From contig NZ_JAEQBB010000007.1 of assembly GCF_018616375.1 (NCBI RefSeq), positions 113,223 through 177,222 on the forward strand: 64,000 bases of DNA, given 5' to 3'. Below the pieces are notes generated by a model, which was given only the letters and a program-made list of their open reading frames with translations, was not told the DNA's origin and did no database searches. Shown piece by piece: positions 53,189-61,327 of this stretch (within the stretch, counting starts at the first letter, position 1; the number at the start of each line of letters is the position of its first letter). The DNA is from Exiguobacterium sp. J17977. GTDB taxonomy: Bacteria; Bacillota; Bacilli; Exiguobacteriales; Exiguobacteriaceae. The translations under genes and the position numbers were made by a program.

Positions 53189-54121
53189 ATGAAGGCGATT
53201 TTAGGGCAGCATCACGTGTCGGCGATGACAGGGGACGCGTTGAAGAACTTACGATTCTATACGGAGGTACTCGGGATGCGACTCGTCAAAAAGACGGTCA
53301 ACCAAGACGACCCGTCGATGTATCACTTGTTTTACGCGGACGAGTCGGGGACACCGGGGACGGATTTGACGTTCTTCGAGCTACCTTTTCTCGGGCAAAC
53401 GTATAAAGGGTCGAGCAGCATCTCGCGGACGGCGCTTCGGGTGCCAGAAGGATCGTTATCGTACTGGTTGGAACGATTTTCCGAATTCGGTGTACTCCAT
53501 GATCCGTTAGAGGATGTGCTCGGTCGTCCGACGCTTTACTTCGAGGACGAGGAAGGGCAACGGCTCTGTCTCGTCGAGGGCGGGTCAGGGACGCCGTGGC
53601 AAAACGGACCGGTACCGGCAAACGTCGCCGTCTTCGGCCTCGGATTTAGCGAGTGGACAGTGCGGCGAATTGAGAAGACGGAGCGGGTGCTGACGGACGT
53701 GCTCGGTTATCGCTTCGCGTCTGAGTTCGAACGGAACGGGCAATCGGTTCGTGTGTTCGAGACGGGCGACGGGGGTGTGGCGACAGAAATTCATCTCGTC
53801 GACCGTCCTGATTTACCGTCGGAGCGGCCAGGACGAGGCAGTGTCCATCACGTCGCGATTCGCGTCGAGGATGAAGACGAGATGACGCGTTGGGTCGAGC
53901 GGCTCGATGCGTTCGGTATCAGTCATTCAGGCCTGATTGACCGTTATTATTTCAAATCGATTTATTTCCGCGAACCGAGCGGGATTTTGGTGGAACTCGC
54001 GACGGACGGACCTGGGTTCGCGACGGACGAACCAGTCGAGACGCTCGGGGAACGATTGGCGCTACCACCGTTTCTTGAGTCACGACGAGCCGAGATTGAA
54101 GCCAAATTAAAACCGCTATAA
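53189..54121 (+). CDS. Ring-cleaving dioxygenase-like VOC protein (MhqA/MhqO type)
   Basis: The 310-residue protein has two VOC modules: GQHHVSAMTGDALKNLRFY at the N-terminus and VHHVAIRVEDEDEM near residue 225, with FREPSGILVELATDGPGF near 265. It belongs to the hydroquinone-specific extradiol dioxygenase group, which in Bacillus is induced by quinones. Iron ligands would be the two His (GQHHVS, VHHVAI) and the late Glu. SD aaaggggaga. No MhqR-type regulator is adjacent. Confidence 0.88.
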   Translation: MKAILGQHHVSAMTGDALKNLRFYTEVLGMRLVKKTVNQDDPSMYHLFYADESGTPGTDLTFFELPFLGQTYKGSSSISRTALRVPEGSLSYWLERFSEFGVLHDPLEDVLGRPTLYFEDEEGQRLCLVEGGSGTPWQNGPVPANVAVFGLGFSEWTVRRIEKTERVLTDVLGYRFASEFERNGQSVRVFETGDGGVATEIHLVDRPDLPSERPGRGSVHHVAIRVEDEDEMTRWVERLDAFGISHSGLIDRYYFKSIYFREPSGILVELATDGPGFATDEPVETLGERLALPPFLESRRAEIEAKLKPL

Positions 54122-54123
54122 CA

Positions 54124-54160
54124 GACAAACCCGACGGACTATTTCAGTCCGTCGGGTTTT
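54124..54160. terminator. Bidirectional intrinsic terminator
   Basis: AACCCGACGGACT pairs with AGTCCGTCGGGTT around ATTTC, with flanking A and T tracts; it lies within the 3' end of nsrR. Confidence 0.9.
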
Positions 54161-54584
54161 GTATGCCTAGCAACATAGCCAGTTCGTTCGTCCGGTTGGC
54201 GACGAGATCGGCAATCGTATAGCGGTCGAGCACGTGCAGGAACGCGAGCATCGCCTCGTTCAAGACGCTCCGCAAGTCGCACGCGGGGGCGATGACACAC
54301 CGTCCTTCGCCGAAACATTCGACGAGCTCGAGCGGTTCCATCGTCCGGACGACGTCGCCGACGTTGATGTCCTCCATCGGGCGAGCGAGCCGGAAGCCGC
54401 CGCCACGGCCGCGCACCGATTCGAGATATCCGTGCTTCCCGAGCTCATAGACGACTTTCATGACGTGGTTCTTTGAAATCTGATATTGGTCCGCCACTTC
54501 TTGAATCGTCACGAGACGGTGGGAGAACGTGGCGCTATACATGAGTGTTCGGAGTGCGTAGTCGCACGTTTGCGTGAGCCGCAT
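54144..54584 (-). CDS. nsrR: Rrf2-family nitric oxide sensor NsrR
   Basis: The 146-residue repressor has an Rrf2 winged helix (TCDYALRTLMY near residue 6, ISKNHVMKVVYEL near 36) and the three Fe-S cysteines in CFGEGRCVIAPAC (about residues 91-103). These hold a cluster destroyed by NO. It is divergent from hmp, the classic NsrR target, and a palindrome lies between them. It is slightly oversized compared with typical ~140-residue NsrR but complete. Confidence 0.92.
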   Translation of the reverse strand: MRLTQTCDYALRTLMYSATFSHRLVTIQEVADQYQISKNHVMKVVYELGKHGYLESVRGRGGGFRLARPMEDINVGDVVRTMEPLELVECFGEGRCVIAPACDLRSVLNEAMLAFLHVLDRYTIADLVANRTNELAMLLGIQNPTD

Positions 54585-54682
54585 GATGATTCACCTCTTC
54601 ATTCGTTCATTGTACAAGACATCTCGCGAAAGCGCGACGATGGAAGATGTGAAAAAAGCGTGGCGGATTCAAGGCGGAAATT

Positions 54683-54712
54683 TGAACTTGTATTTAAACA
54701 AGTATTTTATAT
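54683..54712 (+). promoter_or_regulatory. hmp promoter with probable NsrR operator
   Basis: TTGAAC (54683-54688) and a TTATAT/TATATT -10 region near 54707 flank the perfect inverted repeat ACTTGT-ATTTAA-ACAAGT (54686-54703). Its A+T-rich dyad resembles Rrf2/NsrR sites, and its place between nsrR and hmp supports that reading. Confidence 0.62.
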
Positions 54713-54774
54713 ATTGCTTTCGAAGTGACTTACCTCACATAATGAACATGAACTTTCAAAAAGGGGGAAACAAT

Positions 54775-55875
54775 ATGTTAGATCAACAAACGATGGAGAT
54801 CGTCAAAGCGACCGCACCAGTCTTGAAACACCACGGTGTCGCCATCACGAGTCACTTTTATAAGCGCATGTTTGAAAACAACCCGGAAGTCCGCCACTTC
54901 TTCAACCATACGAACCAAAAACGCGGCCGGCAGCCAGAGGCGCTCGCGAACGCCGTCTACGCGGCAGCCGTCCATATCGATCGTCTCGAAGCAATCCTTC
55001 CGGCCATCCAGCCGGCGCTTCATAAACATAAGAGCTTGAACATCCGTCCGGAACATTATCCGATTGTCGGCCAAAACTTACTCGGCGCGATTCAAGACGT
55101 GCTCGGCGAAGCGGCAACACCGGACATCATCGACGCATGGGCGAAAGCGTACGGTGTCATCGCTGACGTCTTCATCTCGCTCGAGAAACAAATGTACGAA
55201 GATGCACCGTGGGTTGGCTTCAAACCGTTCACGGTTGCTGAAGTGATTGAAGACACACCAGAAGTGAAACGATTCCGTCTTGTCGCGAACGATGGCGTCG
55301 TCGGGACGGCCGTCCCAGGTCAATACGTCTCGGTCCAAGCCCGTATTCCAGGCGAAGACATCTTGCACCATCGTCAATATAGCGTCGTCGAGACGACAGA
55401 AGACGGCTACTGGATTGCTCCGAAGGCGGAAGGTCTCGTCTCAAACTGGCTCCATGAGCAGACGGTCGGTACCGAGCTTCCAGTAAGCGCGCCAGCTGGT
55501 GAATTCGTGCTTGAAGACACGGAGCGTCCGCTCACACTCGTCGCTGGCGGAATCGGCATCACACCGCTCTTCAACATGGCGAAGACGGCACTCGGTCAAG
55601 GTCGCTCGGTCACGTTGCTCCATGCTGTCCGCAGCATGAACCTCCGTCCGCTCGGTGAAGAGCTCGATGAACTTGTGAATGCGGGTCTCCAGCTCATCAC
55701 ACACGTCGATGACGTATCAGGGTGCATGAGTGCGACACAGCTCGAAGCACTCGATGTCGAGGGACACGACGTCTACACGTGCGGTCCGACCGCGATGATG
55801 GAGACGGTCGTCCAAACGATTCCACAAGCCCGTTACGAGTTCTTCGGTCCATCGGCCGTACTCGCACGCGCTTAA
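54775..55875 (+). CDS. hmp: Flavohemoprotein, nitric oxide dioxygenase
   Basis: The protein has 366 residues from ATG 54775 (SD aagggggaaac). It has a globin domain (residues 1-135, proximal His in ALHKHKSLNIRPEHY near residue 85), then an FAD domain (HRQYSVVETTEDGYW near 200, the RxYS motif) and an NAD domain (AGGIGITPLF near 260, YTCGPTAMM near 335). It oxidises NO to nitrate. It is about 30 residues shorter than usual, mainly by compact loops in the FAD domain; all binding motifs remain. Adjacent nsrR controls it. Confidence 0.94.
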   Translation: MLDQQTMEIVKATAPVLKHHGVAITSHFYKRMFENNPEVRHFFNHTNQKRGRQPEALANAVYAAAVHIDRLEAILPAIQPALHKHKSLNIRPEHYPIVGQNLLGAIQDVLGEAATPDIIDAWAKAYGVIADVFISLEKQMYEDAPWVGFKPFTVAEVIEDTPEVKRFRLVANDGVVGTAVPGQYVSVQARIPGEDILHHRQYSVVETTEDGYWIAPKAEGLVSNWLHEQTVGTELPVSAPAGEFVLEDTERPLTLVAGGIGITPLFNMAKTALGQGRSVTLLHAVRSMNLRPLGEELDELVNAGLQLITHVDDVSGCMSATQLEALDVEGHDVYTCGPTAMMETVVQTIPQARYEFFGPSAVLARA

Positions 55876-55905
55876 TATGCCGTTTAGAAATAGAGAATAC
55901 AAAAA

Positions 55906-55938
55906 CCGCAGACCAGCGTTGGTCTGCGGTTTTTCATA
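55906..55938. terminator. Bidirectional intrinsic terminator
   Basis: AAAAACCGCAGACCA pairs with TGGTCTGCGGTTTTT around GCGT; it serves hmp and the convergent hypothetical gene. Confidence 0.92.
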
Positions 55939-56443
55939 GTTTAATCGAGTCAATGACTTGATCGTTCTGGTCTAACGTTTGAATCGTCCAATCTTCTTGA
56001 GGGACGTTATACAGTTTCAAGATATGGTAGTTTGAAAAAGCATCTTCTTCGGGACGATTGAGGACGTGTTGTTCTTGTCCCCGCTCTTTGATGATGCGGA
56101 GAGAAGCCACTTTTTGAGGATTGTTGTTAAGACGCACACCCCAATAATAAGTGTCTTCATGTTCAAGCTCGATATAGTCAAATGGAGCCGCCTCGAGTGT
56201 CTCGACGGTCGCGGTTCCATACCCGTCTCCACTCATCTCAGCGAGTCCGAGTAAGGTCTCGTCCTCATTTGTGAATAGGGCGAAGTTGGATTCATCAAAT
56301 TGATCGTATGTATAGGCGTCAAAGCCATCATCCGTCAAATAGCGATCCAGCTTTCGATTCTCAAAAAATGTAGGTCCGTTTTGGATTAAGGCGATGAGCG
56401 TGATGCAAGCTAGCAACACCCCGATGATTTTTCGTTTGAACAT
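55934..56443 (-). CDS. Hypothetical membrane-anchored extracytoplasmic protein
   Basis: The 169-residue protein has an N-terminal signal/anchor helix (residues 5-22) and an acidic, Tyr-rich soluble domain (TDDGFDAYTYDQFDESN near residue 40, reading as repeated D/E/Y). I do not recognise the family. SD gaaaggaag. A terminator separates it from the upstream DUF350 operon. Confidence 0.68.
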   Translation of the reverse strand: MFKRKIIGVLLACITLIALIQNGPTFFENRKLDRYLTDDGFDAYTYDQFDESNFALFTNEDETLLGLAEMSGDGYGTATVETLEAAPFDYIELEHEDTYYWGVRLNNNPQKVASLRIIKERGQEQHVLNRPEEDAFSNYHILKLYNVPQEDWTIQTLDQNDQVIDSIKL

Positions 56444-56463
56444 CTGTCTCTTCCTTTCTGTAG

Positions 56464-56497
56464 AAACAGCCCATGCTCCTCAAGTGCATGGGCTGTT
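56464..56497 (-). terminator. Hairpin at the end of the DUF350 operon
   Basis: AACAGCCCATGC pairs with GCATGGGCTGTT around a 9-nt loop. The minus-strand tail is only weakly U-rich. Confidence 0.65.
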
Positions 56498-56500
56498 TGA

Positions 56501-56914
56501 TTAGTACGTCAAACTCGCGGCGACGATGATGCCGACGACGAGTGAGGCGGAGAAGAGGCTGATTCCGATGGCGAGGTTGCCGTTCTCGACTTCTTTCTCT
56601 AAGTTCACGCCTGGCGTCAGCACGTATTCGAACGTCCAGAAGGCGAGCACTTGAGCGAGAATCCCCACGAGTCCCCAGATGAAGGCGTCGAGCAGGTTAA
56701 CACTGTTCGCCCACACCGTGTAGATGACGATGGCGAGTCCAATCGCTTTCCCCCAAAGTTTTAAGGCAACGGCGACGTTACCTTCTTTAATCAATTTACG
56801 TTCCGAATACTTCGTCGTCAGTGCGAAGACGACGAGTCCGGCTAAAATCAGGCCAAACCCTGTGCCGAGGTGAGCGAGGAAGCTCAAGATGGAATCGAGC
56901 GTGATGAACGTCAT
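56501..56914 (-). CDS. DUF350 integral membrane protein (YjfL-like)
   Basis: The 137-residue protein has four membrane helices arranged as two similar halves (each helix pair joined by a charged loop, e.g. KYSERKLIKEGN and TPGVNLEKEVENGN), the layout of DUF350/YjfL. The function is unknown; relatives sit next to glutathionylspermidine-synthase-like ATP-grasp genes, as here (4-bp overlap). It is the last gene of a four-gene operon. SD aaaggagaat. Confidence 0.85.
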   Translation of the reverse strand: MTFITLDSILSFLAHLGTGFGLILAGLVVFALTTKYSERKLIKEGNVAVALKLWGKAIGLAIVIYTVWANSVNLLDAFIWGLVGILAQVLAFWTFEYVLTPGVNLEKEVENGNLAIGISLFSASLVVGIIVAASLTY

Positions 56915-58134
56915 AAGTTATTCTCCTTTTTTATGCCAATGGCTAAGTAGTAAGACTGGTTGTTCGTAATCATGCTGCCGGCGCGGACGCCGAGAGCGGA
57001 CGGATGGCCGTTCAAGCAAAAACAGCCGACCATGTAGTGCGTCTTGAGCGGACCGTTGACTGTGTTCGTCAGACGGGTCGGCAGCTCGATGAACTGTTGA
57101 TACACCGCCGTCTCGTCCGCGTACGTCTGGAGCGTCTCTTTATGGAAGGGGACGCCGTCTTCGTCGTAGAGGATGACCGAGTCGCCTTCCCGGCCGAAAG
57201 CGGGCTTTTGTACGTATGCGCTCTGGCCGATAAACGGATCAGACTCGAGATACGTCGGTAAAAAATACGTCTCGATGATGGAACGCTCCGCTTCGTCGAA
57301 ATATGTATCGGCCTCATACAGTTCCCAAATGAGCGCTTGGACGCCTTTGGACTGCATGAGGAATGCCGAGAGCGGATTGAGTAACGAGACGTGTTTGGCC
57401 GCGTTCAGTTCGAGCAGGCGGATGCCAATCAAATCACCATTGGGTGCCCGGTCGTCGACCAGGTGCTCGATCGGATACGTCTGCCGATATAATACGTCGA
57501 CTTTTTCCCCGGACGGTGTGAAAACGCCGTCCGCATCGACGAGCAATCGGTCGAGCGGGACGAATTCGGACGGTAAATCGAGCGTCTCTTGAAGGAAGCG
57601 CGTCGTCCATTTGTCCTCGATGTTGTCGTCATGGGCCGTGAAGACGATTTTTGGTGTCCCATCCCGGCCGAGTCGTTGCCACGCGGCGATGACGGCTTTT
57701 CGCAATTCGGTCTTGAGCTCAGCAGTCGACGTCGCATTCGGGTCATCGAGTCCGAATTCTGTCGTCACATAGCCGTTCACGTCGAACAGTTCCTTGATGA
57801 ACGTCGGTGTGTCGGCATTGAATTCCATCAACTTGATGATGCCGTCTTTGACGATCCAGTCATAGCGACCGATAATCGTCTCTTGCGGAATCGCCTTGTC
57901 CCGAAGGAACTTCAGGCTCGCCTCAGGGTAACCGAGCAAACGGAGCGTGTCGTCCGGGAGCGTGCGCAACAGGCGGTTCGCCTTCCGGAAAATCGTATCG
58001 ACGTCACGCGTCGCTTCCCGAATCTGTCTCACCGCGTCATCCGACATGGTAAGACAGTCGTAAAGGGCGTACTCCTCGTCGTTCAAGTCAGGCCAAAAGA
58101 AAGGGATTTGGCCAAACAGTGCGTCGCGCTTCAT
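56911..58134 (-). CDS. Glutathionylspermidine synthase-like ATP-grasp protein (YjfC/YgiC-like)
   Basis: The 407-residue protein matches the C-terminal synthetase half of glutathionylspermidine synthase: IGRYDWIVKDGIIKLMEFNADTP (key parts GRYDW and MEFNADTP) near residues 88-110, YRQTYPIEHL near 218, VQKPAFGREGDSV near 312 and MVGCFCLNG near 365. E. coli YjfC and YgiC have this fold; their substrates are unknown. The ATP-grasp should form an amide bond. It overlaps both neighbours by 4 bp. Confidence 0.88.
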   Translation of the reverse strand: MKRDALFGQIPFFWPDLNDEEYALYDCLTMSDDAVRQIREATRDVDTIFRKANRLLRTLPDDTLRLLGYPEASLKFLRDKAIPQETIIGRYDWIVKDGIIKLMEFNADTPTFIKELFDVNGYVTTEFGLDDPNATSTAELKTELRKAVIAAWQRLGRDGTPKIVFTAHDDNIEDKWTTRFLQETLDLPSEFVPLDRLLVDADGVFTPSGEKVDVLYRQTYPIEHLVDDRAPNGDLIGIRLLELNAAKHVSLLNPLSAFLMQSKGVQALIWELYEADTYFDEAERSIIETYFLPTYLESDPFIGQSAYVQKPAFGREGDSVILYDEDGVPFHKETLQTYADETAVYQQFIELPTRLTNTVNGPLKTHYMVGCFCLNGHPSALGVRAGSMITNNQSYYLAIGIKKENNL

Positions 58135-58496
58135 CCCCCGAAGCCGCCTTTTGAACCGCTACCGAGTCCTGAGTTTGAGCCTGAGTTCGATTTGTTCGGG
58201 GTGATGCTGCTGGCGCCACCGTTCGAGCGGTAATTTTTATATGCCGAGGAATTCTTCAATGCACTCTTTGAATTGAATAGGCTACCGAGTAAGAAGAAGC
58301 TCCCGAAGTGAGGGGAACGCTCGTCGTCACAATAATATGACTCCGTCTCATCATCCCAATCCCAATCGTCGCACTCGTAGCCGGTCGGTTCTTCCGGTAA
58401 CGTCGCTTGTTCTGTTTCGTCGGTGCCGCAAGCCGCGAGCGACGCGGTCAAGACAGCAGCCGACAGACCGCTCAAGATTTTTTTGCTTGTCTTCAT
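58131..58496 (-). CDS. Small acidic, Gly/Ser-rich lipoprotein
   Basis: The 121-residue precursor has lipobox SLAAC (Cys near residue 23), an acidic aromatic region with paired cysteines (YECDDWDWDD, SYYCDDE) and a Gly/Ser-rich end (GLGSGSKGGFGG). Position next to the ATP-grasp gene recalls the YgiB (DUF1190)-YgiC pair of enterobacteria; similarity is only of type. The tail could be a ligation substrate for the ATP-grasp enzyme, which is inference. It overlaps both neighbours by 4 bp. Confidence 0.75.
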   Translation of the reverse strand: MKTSKKILSGLSAAVLTASLAACGTDETEQATLPEEPTGYECDDWDWDDETESYYCDDERSPHFGSFFLLGSLFNSKSALKNSSAYKNYRSNGGASSITPNKSNSGSNSGLGSGSKGGFGG

Positions 58497-58951
58497 GTTG
58501 ATTCCTCCAATGTATAACCTGTAGGGATGACGTAAATGACATAGACGCCACGATCTTCGTCCGTCTCGGCCGAGTCGCGCTCATATTCTTTGCCGGCGAC
58601 GTACAAGTACTGACTGCCGAGCATGGCGAGCGCGTCGAGATGGCGGTCGACATAATACGCCTCGAGCATCGGGTTGTCGAACCGGTCGTCGAGCGTTCGA
58701 ATCTCGACTTTGATGTCGGTCGTCTCATGCTTGTCGACGGGTCCTTCCGTGTAGCGGTCGACGTAAATCAAGAAGTATTGCTCGCCTTCGAGCGCCGATG
58801 AGCGTTGCTTGTAGGTCATGCCGTCCTTGACGAAAAATTCACATTCGCGACGGGCAAGTACTTCATCGAGGCCGAGCGATGTATAATGGTAAAGAGGCTC
58901 GAACGAAAGTTCGTTTTTATAAAGTCGATATTCCAAAACGATGGAGTTCAT
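58493..58951 (-). CDS. Hypothetical soluble protein, first gene of the DUF350/ATP-grasp operon
   Basis: The 152-residue protein is beta-rich and acidic, with repeated Tyr and Glu/Asp (YFLIYVDRYTEGPVD near residue 58). No family is recognised. It starts at 58951 with SD aaggacg and overlaps the lipoprotein gene by 4 bp. It is divergent from the potassium channel gene, about 100 bp away. Confidence 0.7.
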   Translation of the reverse strand: MNSIVLEYRLYKNELSFEPLYHYTSLGLDEVLARRECEFFVKDGMTYKQRSSALEGEQYFLIYVDRYTEGPVDKHETTDIKVEIRTLDDRFDNPMLEAYYVDRHLDALAMLGSQYLYVAGKEYERDSAETDEDRGVYVIYVIPTGYTLEEST

Positions 58952-59054
58952 AACATCGTCCTTTCTTTTTTCTTTCTATACGGAACCGAACGCAAGCGGG
59001 TTTCGTAAATTAACTAAGTTGTCTCTAGTATATAGGAAAAGGAGGGGGTTTTCT

Positions 59055-60086
59055 GTGCATATCTTTTTTCGTGTCTGGCGCGGTCTATCGAAATTATCAT
59101 TCTTGAACGTCGTCTTGGCGTCGCTCGTCATCATCTTGACGGGTACCGTCCTCGGATTCGTGCTCGAGCCGGAGACGTTCCCGTCGATGTTCGACTCGTT
59201 CTGGTGGACGATGACGACGCTCACGACCGTCGGCTACGGTGACTTTTTCCCGACATCGGTCGCGGGGCGTTGGCTCGGGATTTTCTTGTTCCTGTTCGGG
59301 ATTGGGATTATCGGGGCGTTGATTGGAAAACTCGTTGAAGTCGGTGCGACGTTTCAACGGTTAAAACGGGAGGGGAAGTTAGTGTATCGAGGAGAAGGGC
59401 ATTACGTCTATATCGGCTGGTCGCCGAAGACGAAAAAGGCAATCGACGAAGTGCTCATTTATGAGCCAAAGGCTGAAATCGTCTTAATCGATCAATTGAA
59501 GGAAGAACCGTACGACCACGACAACGTCCACTTCGTCCACGGTGACGCATCGGACGAGGTCGTGCTCTTGCAGGCCAATATTTTAAAGGCGCGCCGGGTC
59601 GCCATCTTCGCGGATGCCCGCATCACCGAGACGCTCCTTGCCGACGGGAAGTCGCTTTTGATCGCGTCAGCGGTCGAAGCGCTCTCGTCTGAACGCGGCG
59701 TCGATTTGCATACGGTCGTCGAGGTGTGCGAGGAACGGAATATCTCGAAATTCAAACACGTTCGCATCGACGACTTTATTCTCGCGAACGACTCGGTGTC
59801 ACTGCTCATGGCGAAAGCGACGCTGCAGCCGGGGACGACGTCGATTTTCCGACAGCTGCTCAGCAAGCAGTCAGGCGGCAACATCCAGGCGCTCGTACCG
59901 AAACCAGAATGGGCGACCATCCGGGATGCTGCGGAAAGCTTATTGCATCAAGGCGTTACGCTAATCGCCGTCAACGACCGTCTCGATTACGCGACGGTGC
60001 TCGATACACAGCTTCAGGCGAACGATATGCTTTACATCGTCTGTCACGATGACTCGTGGGAGCGACTGAACCAAGGAGGAATTTGA
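59055..60086 (+). CDS. Potassium channel with RCK/TrkA-N domain
   Basis: The protein has 343 residues from GTG 59055 (SD aggaggggg). Two membrane helices flank the selectivity filter TTVGYGDFFP near residue 57, followed by a linker and a TrkA-N/RCK regulatory domain from about residue 115 (HYVYIGWSPKTKKAI, then FVHGDASDEVVL near 160). The Rossmann glycine motif of the RCK domain is altered (YIGWSPKT), so the usual nucleotide fit may differ. It is coupled by a TGATG overlap to a tandem-HD gene and divergent from the DUF350 operon. Confidence 0.9.
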   Translation: MHIFFRVWRGLSKLSFLNVVLASLVIILTGTVLGFVLEPETFPSMFDSFWWTMTTLTTVGYGDFFPTSVAGRWLGIFLFLFGIGIIGALIGKLVEVGATFQRLKREGKLVYRGEGHYVYIGWSPKTKKAIDEVLIYEPKAEIVLIDQLKEEPYDHDNVHFVHGDASDEVVLLQANILKARRVAIFADARITETLLADGKSLLIASAVEALSSERGVDLHTVVEVCEERNISKFKHVRIDDFILANDSVSLLMAKATLQPGTTSIFRQLLSKQSGGNIQALVPKPEWATIRDAAESLLHQGVTLIAVNDRLDYATVLDTQLQANDMLYIVCHDDSWERLNQGGI

Positions 60087-61213
60087 TGTATAACGGAACG
60101 TTTATCCGCAAGATGACACGCATGCAGAACGTGCAACGATGGGACGAGTATGCGCCGCATTATCATGATAACGCAGCAAGCCACAGTTTCCGCGTCGCTG
60201 TCTTCAGCTTGATCGCGGCGTACTACGAAGAGAACAATGGACGGGACGTCAATTTGCTCGATGTGCTTGGCAAGGCGCTGTTCCATGATATGAACGAAGT
60301 GCAGACCGGCCCAATCATGCACCGGACGAAAAAAGAACCGACGCTCAAAGAACATATCGAACGGATGGAACGGACGGCGAGTCTCGGACTCGTCGAGTTG
60401 TTGTCGCAGTCACTCCGGCCGCATTTTTATCGTTTCCTCGTCGAGGCGGAAGACGACTCATTCGAAGGACGGCTCGTCGATGGAATCGATTCGTTCGACG
60501 CGATGCTGTTCGTCCGAAGGGAAGTCGGACACGGTTCGCCCCATTTCGTCGCGAAGCTTGAAGAGATGAAAGCAGCTTTGCGCGATCATCCGCTCGAATC
60601 AGTCCGCTGGCTCTATGAACAAGTCGAGGCGGAGACCGACGTGGCCACGTTCATCGAGAACGTCATGCGGATGGACAGTGTCAGACGTTGGAAAGGTCGT
60701 TTCAATACGATTGACGATAACGACGCCATCCATGGCTTCCGGGCGGCCGCGCTCGGCATGTTCAGTGGTTTGTTGGAGCGCGAAAAGTATGACGTCGATG
60801 TCGATGTCGCTGAACTGACGGCGCGTCTCCTCTGTCACGACCTCGTCGAAGGGGTGACCGGGGACGTGCTCGGTCCGGTGAAGCATTCGACCGCCGAGAC
60901 CGGTGCGGCATTCGAGGCATACGAACGGGCCGAGAGCGAGGCGCTCTTGTCGCTCCTCCCGGACTATATGCAGCCGGCGTTCCGGCGCTATATGGCCGAT
61001 TCGAAAGATGACACGTATGAAGGCATGCTCGTCGATATGATGGACAAGCTCGATGCACTCATCAAGATGAACATGGAGCGGAAGATGAACGGGGCCGAAT
61101 ATGAGGTCACATATCGGGAACAACTCCGTAAAGTGCAGATGCGCTACGAGAACCCGAGCATGTTGTTCTTCTTGGCATACATCTTGCACGATTTAGATTA
61201 CGTCACTAGTTAA
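60086..61213 (+). CDS. Tandem HD-domain protein (YfbR-like, internally duplicated)
   Basis: The protein has 375 residues from ATG 60086 (SD aaggagga), overlapping the channel stop by 1 bp. Two HD-domain copies are recognisable. Copy 1 (about residues 5-165) has SHSFRVAVFS and LFHDMNEVQTGPI; copy 2 (about 190-350) has IHGFRAAALG and LCHDLVEGVTGDVL. Each keeps the metal-binding H...HD pattern and both are followed by RMERTAS/AYERAES helices. Single-domain YfbR relatives are dimeric 5'-nucleotidases. A nucleotide phosphohydrolase role is likely; its link to K+ transport is unknown. Confidence 0.85.
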   Translation: MYNGTFIRKMTRMQNVQRWDEYAPHYHDNAASHSFRVAVFSLIAAYYEENNGRDVNLLDVLGKALFHDMNEVQTGPIMHRTKKEPTLKEHIERMERTASLGLVELLSQSLRPHFYRFLVEAEDDSFEGRLVDGIDSFDAMLFVRREVGHGSPHFVAKLEEMKAALRDHPLESVRWLYEQVEAETDVATFIENVMRMDSVRRWKGRFNTIDDNDAIHGFRAAALGMFSGLLEREKYDVDVDVAELTARLLCHDLVEGVTGDVLGPVKHSTAETGAAFEAYERAESEALLSLLPDYMQPAFRRYMADSKDDTYEGMLVDMMDKLDALIKMNMERKMNGAEYEVTYREQLRKVQMRYENPSMLFFLAYILHDLDYVTS

Positions 61214-61215
61214 CG

Positions 61216-61247
61216 AGGTCGCAGACGAATTGTCTGCGGCTTTTTGT
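61216..61247 (+). terminator. Intrinsic terminator
   Basis: GTCGCAGAC pairs with GTCTGCGGC around GAATT, followed by TTTTTG. Confidence 0.85.
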
Positions 61248-61315
61248 ATATCATTCATTGACATATATCATTCAACGATATATATTAAGGGTGAGATATA
61301 TCAATAAACGATATA
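61246..61315 (+). promoter_or_regulatory. padR promoter with repeated PadR operator
   Basis: TTGACA (61258-61263), 17-bp spacer and TATATT (61281-61286). Two 20-bp near-identical dyads at 61263-61282 and 61296-61315 (pattern ATATATCA-N3-AACGATATA) differ at two positions. A third degenerate copy lies at 61246-61267. The first covers the spacer and -10; the second abuts the SD. Autorepression by PadR is expected. Confidence 0.75.
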
Positions 61316-61327
61316 GGAGGTGGCGGG

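Noticed and set aside
54574..54774. N-terminal extension of hmp back to 54574
   Set aside because: It would start within nsrR and cross the operator; the strong SD and globin start are at 54775.
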